From Anaerozeibacter quisquiliarum (lineage in GTDB: Bacteria; Bacillota; Clostridia; Christensenellales; Aristaeellaceae), in assembly GCA_051162045.1 (NCBI GenBank), contig JBISDI010000042.1: 32,642 nucleotides of DNA. One strand, written 5' to 3'. This document shows, one piece after another, positions 31,374 to 32,642 of this stretch. Each line of letters starts with the position of its first letter. The first letter of the stretch is position 1. Position numbers and translations under genes: made by a program. The notes under the pieces were generated by a model. The model searched no databases. It was not told where the DNA came from and worked only from the letters and a program-made list of their open reading frames with translations.

Positions 31374-32603
31374 ATGAAGAGGTATCTCACCGATTATTTC
31401 GGGCATATCTTTAAACCCGGTGCAAAGTACGGCCACTTCCTGATGACCTTGCTGCTGTCCGGCATTGCCTACGGGCTGTATCGCGGCGTGCAGGACAATT
31501 ATCTCGCGCAAATTGTACATATTTCCGAATTTGAACGCGGAATTGTCGAGTTTTTCCGAGAAATTCCGGGACTGCTCGTCGTCCTGATTCTCGCCGCGAT
31601 GCACCGCATGTCCGCGAGCAAGATTTTCAAGATTGGAACGGCGATCATGCTTGCCGGCATGGTGGGGCTTACAGTGGCTGCAACGGGCAAGTTTGTGGTC
31701 GTTTTGTTCATGGTCGTATTTAGCCTTGGCGAGCACATGATTATGCCCGTCAAAAGCACCCTCACCATGGATCTGGCAAAAAAAGAAAGCGGGGGCATGG
31801 CGCTTGGCATCTCGGGCTCGATCAACCAGTTAGGCAGCATTGCCGGCCTCATCATCGTCACGGGACTTTTTGCGTTTTTTTCGCGTTTTGTGAGTGAATA
31901 TCATGCTGTGATGCCTTTCAAGATCATCCTTGCCGTTTCGGCTGCATTTATGGTTGGCGCTGTTCTGATCTCACTATCGCTACAAGAATCCAACCAAAAT
32001 CCCGTTCACAAGCGATTCTATTTCGCGAAAAAGTTTTCGACATTCTATATGCTGGAGATTTTCTATGGCGCGCGAAAGCAGGTTTTTCTGACCTTTGCAC
32101 CCTACGCACTGATATTGCATTATGGTGCGGATACATCTCTGATCGCAATGCTGCTTGCCATTTGCGCGGTTTGCGGTGCGATAGCAAGTCCGCTTATTGG
32201 GAAACTCATTGACAAACTCGGATACAAAACAATCATGATATCTGACACCTTGATTCTCGTTATCGTCTGTTTCTTTTACGGCTTCGCTCATCGGATATTC
32301 CCTGCCCACATCGCGTTTGTTGTCGTGTGCGTAAACTATGTCCTCGATTCCATCATCTCTCTGGCGAGTATGGCGAGCAATGTCTATGTTCGCGACATCG
32401 CGGACAGCCCGGAGGAAGTGGTCGCGACCTTGTCCACAGGGGTGTCCGTCAATCATGTGATCAGCATCTTTATCGCGCTTATCGGCGGTTGGATTTGGGC
32501 GAATGTAGGCATTGAAGTGCTGTTCTCGCTTTCCGCGGTGCTTGGTATTGCGAACTCGATATATGCGGCGACGATAAAACCCATTCGCACACACTCCCCA
32601 TAA
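31374..32603 (+). CDS. MFS transporter, substrate unknown
   Basis: A 409-residue membrane protein with about 11-12 hydrophobic segments, for example FLMTLLLSGIAYGLY, FVVVLFMVVFSLGE and IIVTGLFAFFSRF, and the loop GKLIDKLGYKT typical of the major facilitator family. Substrate cannot be read from the sequence. The start is ATG 31374, after GGAGG; upstream codons in frame run back into the tRNA fragment and its terminator and are not coding. It is the only gene between two copies of the tRNA-Val 3' sequence and may be cargo of its own small insertion. The stop lies nine bases before the second copy. Confidence 0.88.
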   Translation: MKRYLTDYFGHIFKPGAKYGHFLMTLLLSGIAYGLYRGVQDNYLAQIVHISEFERGIVEFFREIPGLLVVLILAAMHRMSASKIFKIGTAIMLAGMVGLTVAATGKFVVVLFMVVFSLGEHMIMPVKSTLTMDLAKKESGGMALGISGSINQLGSIAGLIIVTGLFAFFSRFVSEYHAVMPFKIILAVSAAFMVGAVLISLSLQESNQNPVHKRFYFAKKFSTFYMLEIFYGARKQVFLTFAPYALILHYGADTSLIAMLLAICAVCGAIASPLIGKLIDKLGYKTIMISDTLILVIVCFFYGFAHRIFPAHIAFVVVCVNYVLDSIISLASMASNVYVRDIADSPEEVVATLSTGVSVNHVISIFIALIGGWIWANVGIEVLFSLSAVLGIANSIYAATIKPIRTHSP

Positions 32604-32612
32604 GGTATAAAA

Positions 32613-32642
32613 CACATCGTTCACATCGATGGGGTCACTGGT
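32613..32642 (+). repeat. Second tRNA-Val(CAC) 3' copy, cut by window end
   Basis: Thirty bases, from CACATCGTTCACATCG to ACTGGT, identical to 31235-31264. The base before the repeat differs and there is no D-arm before it, so this copy is also truncated at the 5' side. It continues beyond the window. Confidence 0.9.

Noticed and set aside
31172..31390. Minus-strand frame with WTRTSDPIDVNDV
   Set aside because: This is the well-known false protein made by translating the antisense of a tRNA gene. It supports the tRNA fragment call instead.
1..32642. CRISPR array
   Set aside because: No run of regularly spaced direct repeats was seen. The repeated sequences found are hsdS inversion sites, the duplicated phage element and tRNA copies.

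Overview
The window comes from a moderately GC-rich bacterium. Strong AGGAGG-type ribosome binding sites, a Bacillus-type LexA box and a phage gene set typical of gut Firmicutes suggest a member of the Clostridia. That assignment is an inference from style; no taxonomic marker gene is present.

Region 1 (1 to about 15.7 kb) is part of a prophage. Leftward genes, read from right to left, are: a large ImmA/IrrE-type metallopeptidase with a C-terminal helix-turn-helix, a sigma-like HTH protein, a ParE/Phd toxin-antitoxin pair, a nucleoside-deoxyribosyltransferase-like protein, a P4-type primase-helicase, a VRR-NUC nuclease, an SNF2-type helicase, an ArpU-like late regulator, an HNH protein, the terminase small subunit and a ParB-methyltransferase that runs off the left edge. 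A rightward block at 7.65-11.7 kb carries a small conserved phage protein, a DUF2800 RecB-like nuclease, a DUF2815 protein and a family A DNA polymerase. Structural genes and a phage integrase are not in the window. Control sites include an SOS (LexA-box) promoter ahead of the ImmA gene, a pair of 15-19 bp palindromes, a duplicated 113-bp element with extended -10 sites ahead of the packaging genes, and two inverted-repeat structures beside the replication genes.

Region 2 (about 16.0-25.2 kb) is a phase-variable type I restriction-modification locus: XRE regulator, hsdM, an hsdS cut short by an inverted segment, a silent inverted hsdS half, a tyrosine recombinase, a second complete hsdS, abiH and hsdR. 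Four copies of a 15-17 bp sequence sit at the hsdS junctions in alternating orientation. Pairwise inversion would swap target-recognition domains.

Region 3 (25.2-31.1 kb) adds more defence-type genes: a frameshifted MmcQ/YjbR remnant, a COG3440-like HNH endonuclease with a predicted PUA/EVE-like N-terminus, a PLD-SF2 helicase-DUF3427 protein, and an AbiEi/AbiEii pair with a near-consensus promoter.

Region 4 (31.2-32.6 kb) begins with the 3' part of a tRNA-Val(CAC) gene and its terminator, followed by an MFS transporter. A second copy of the tRNA 3' part lies at the very end of the window. These direct repeats look like attachment-site scars, so the defence cluster, and perhaps the prophage too, may be part of an integrated element that ends at this tRNA.
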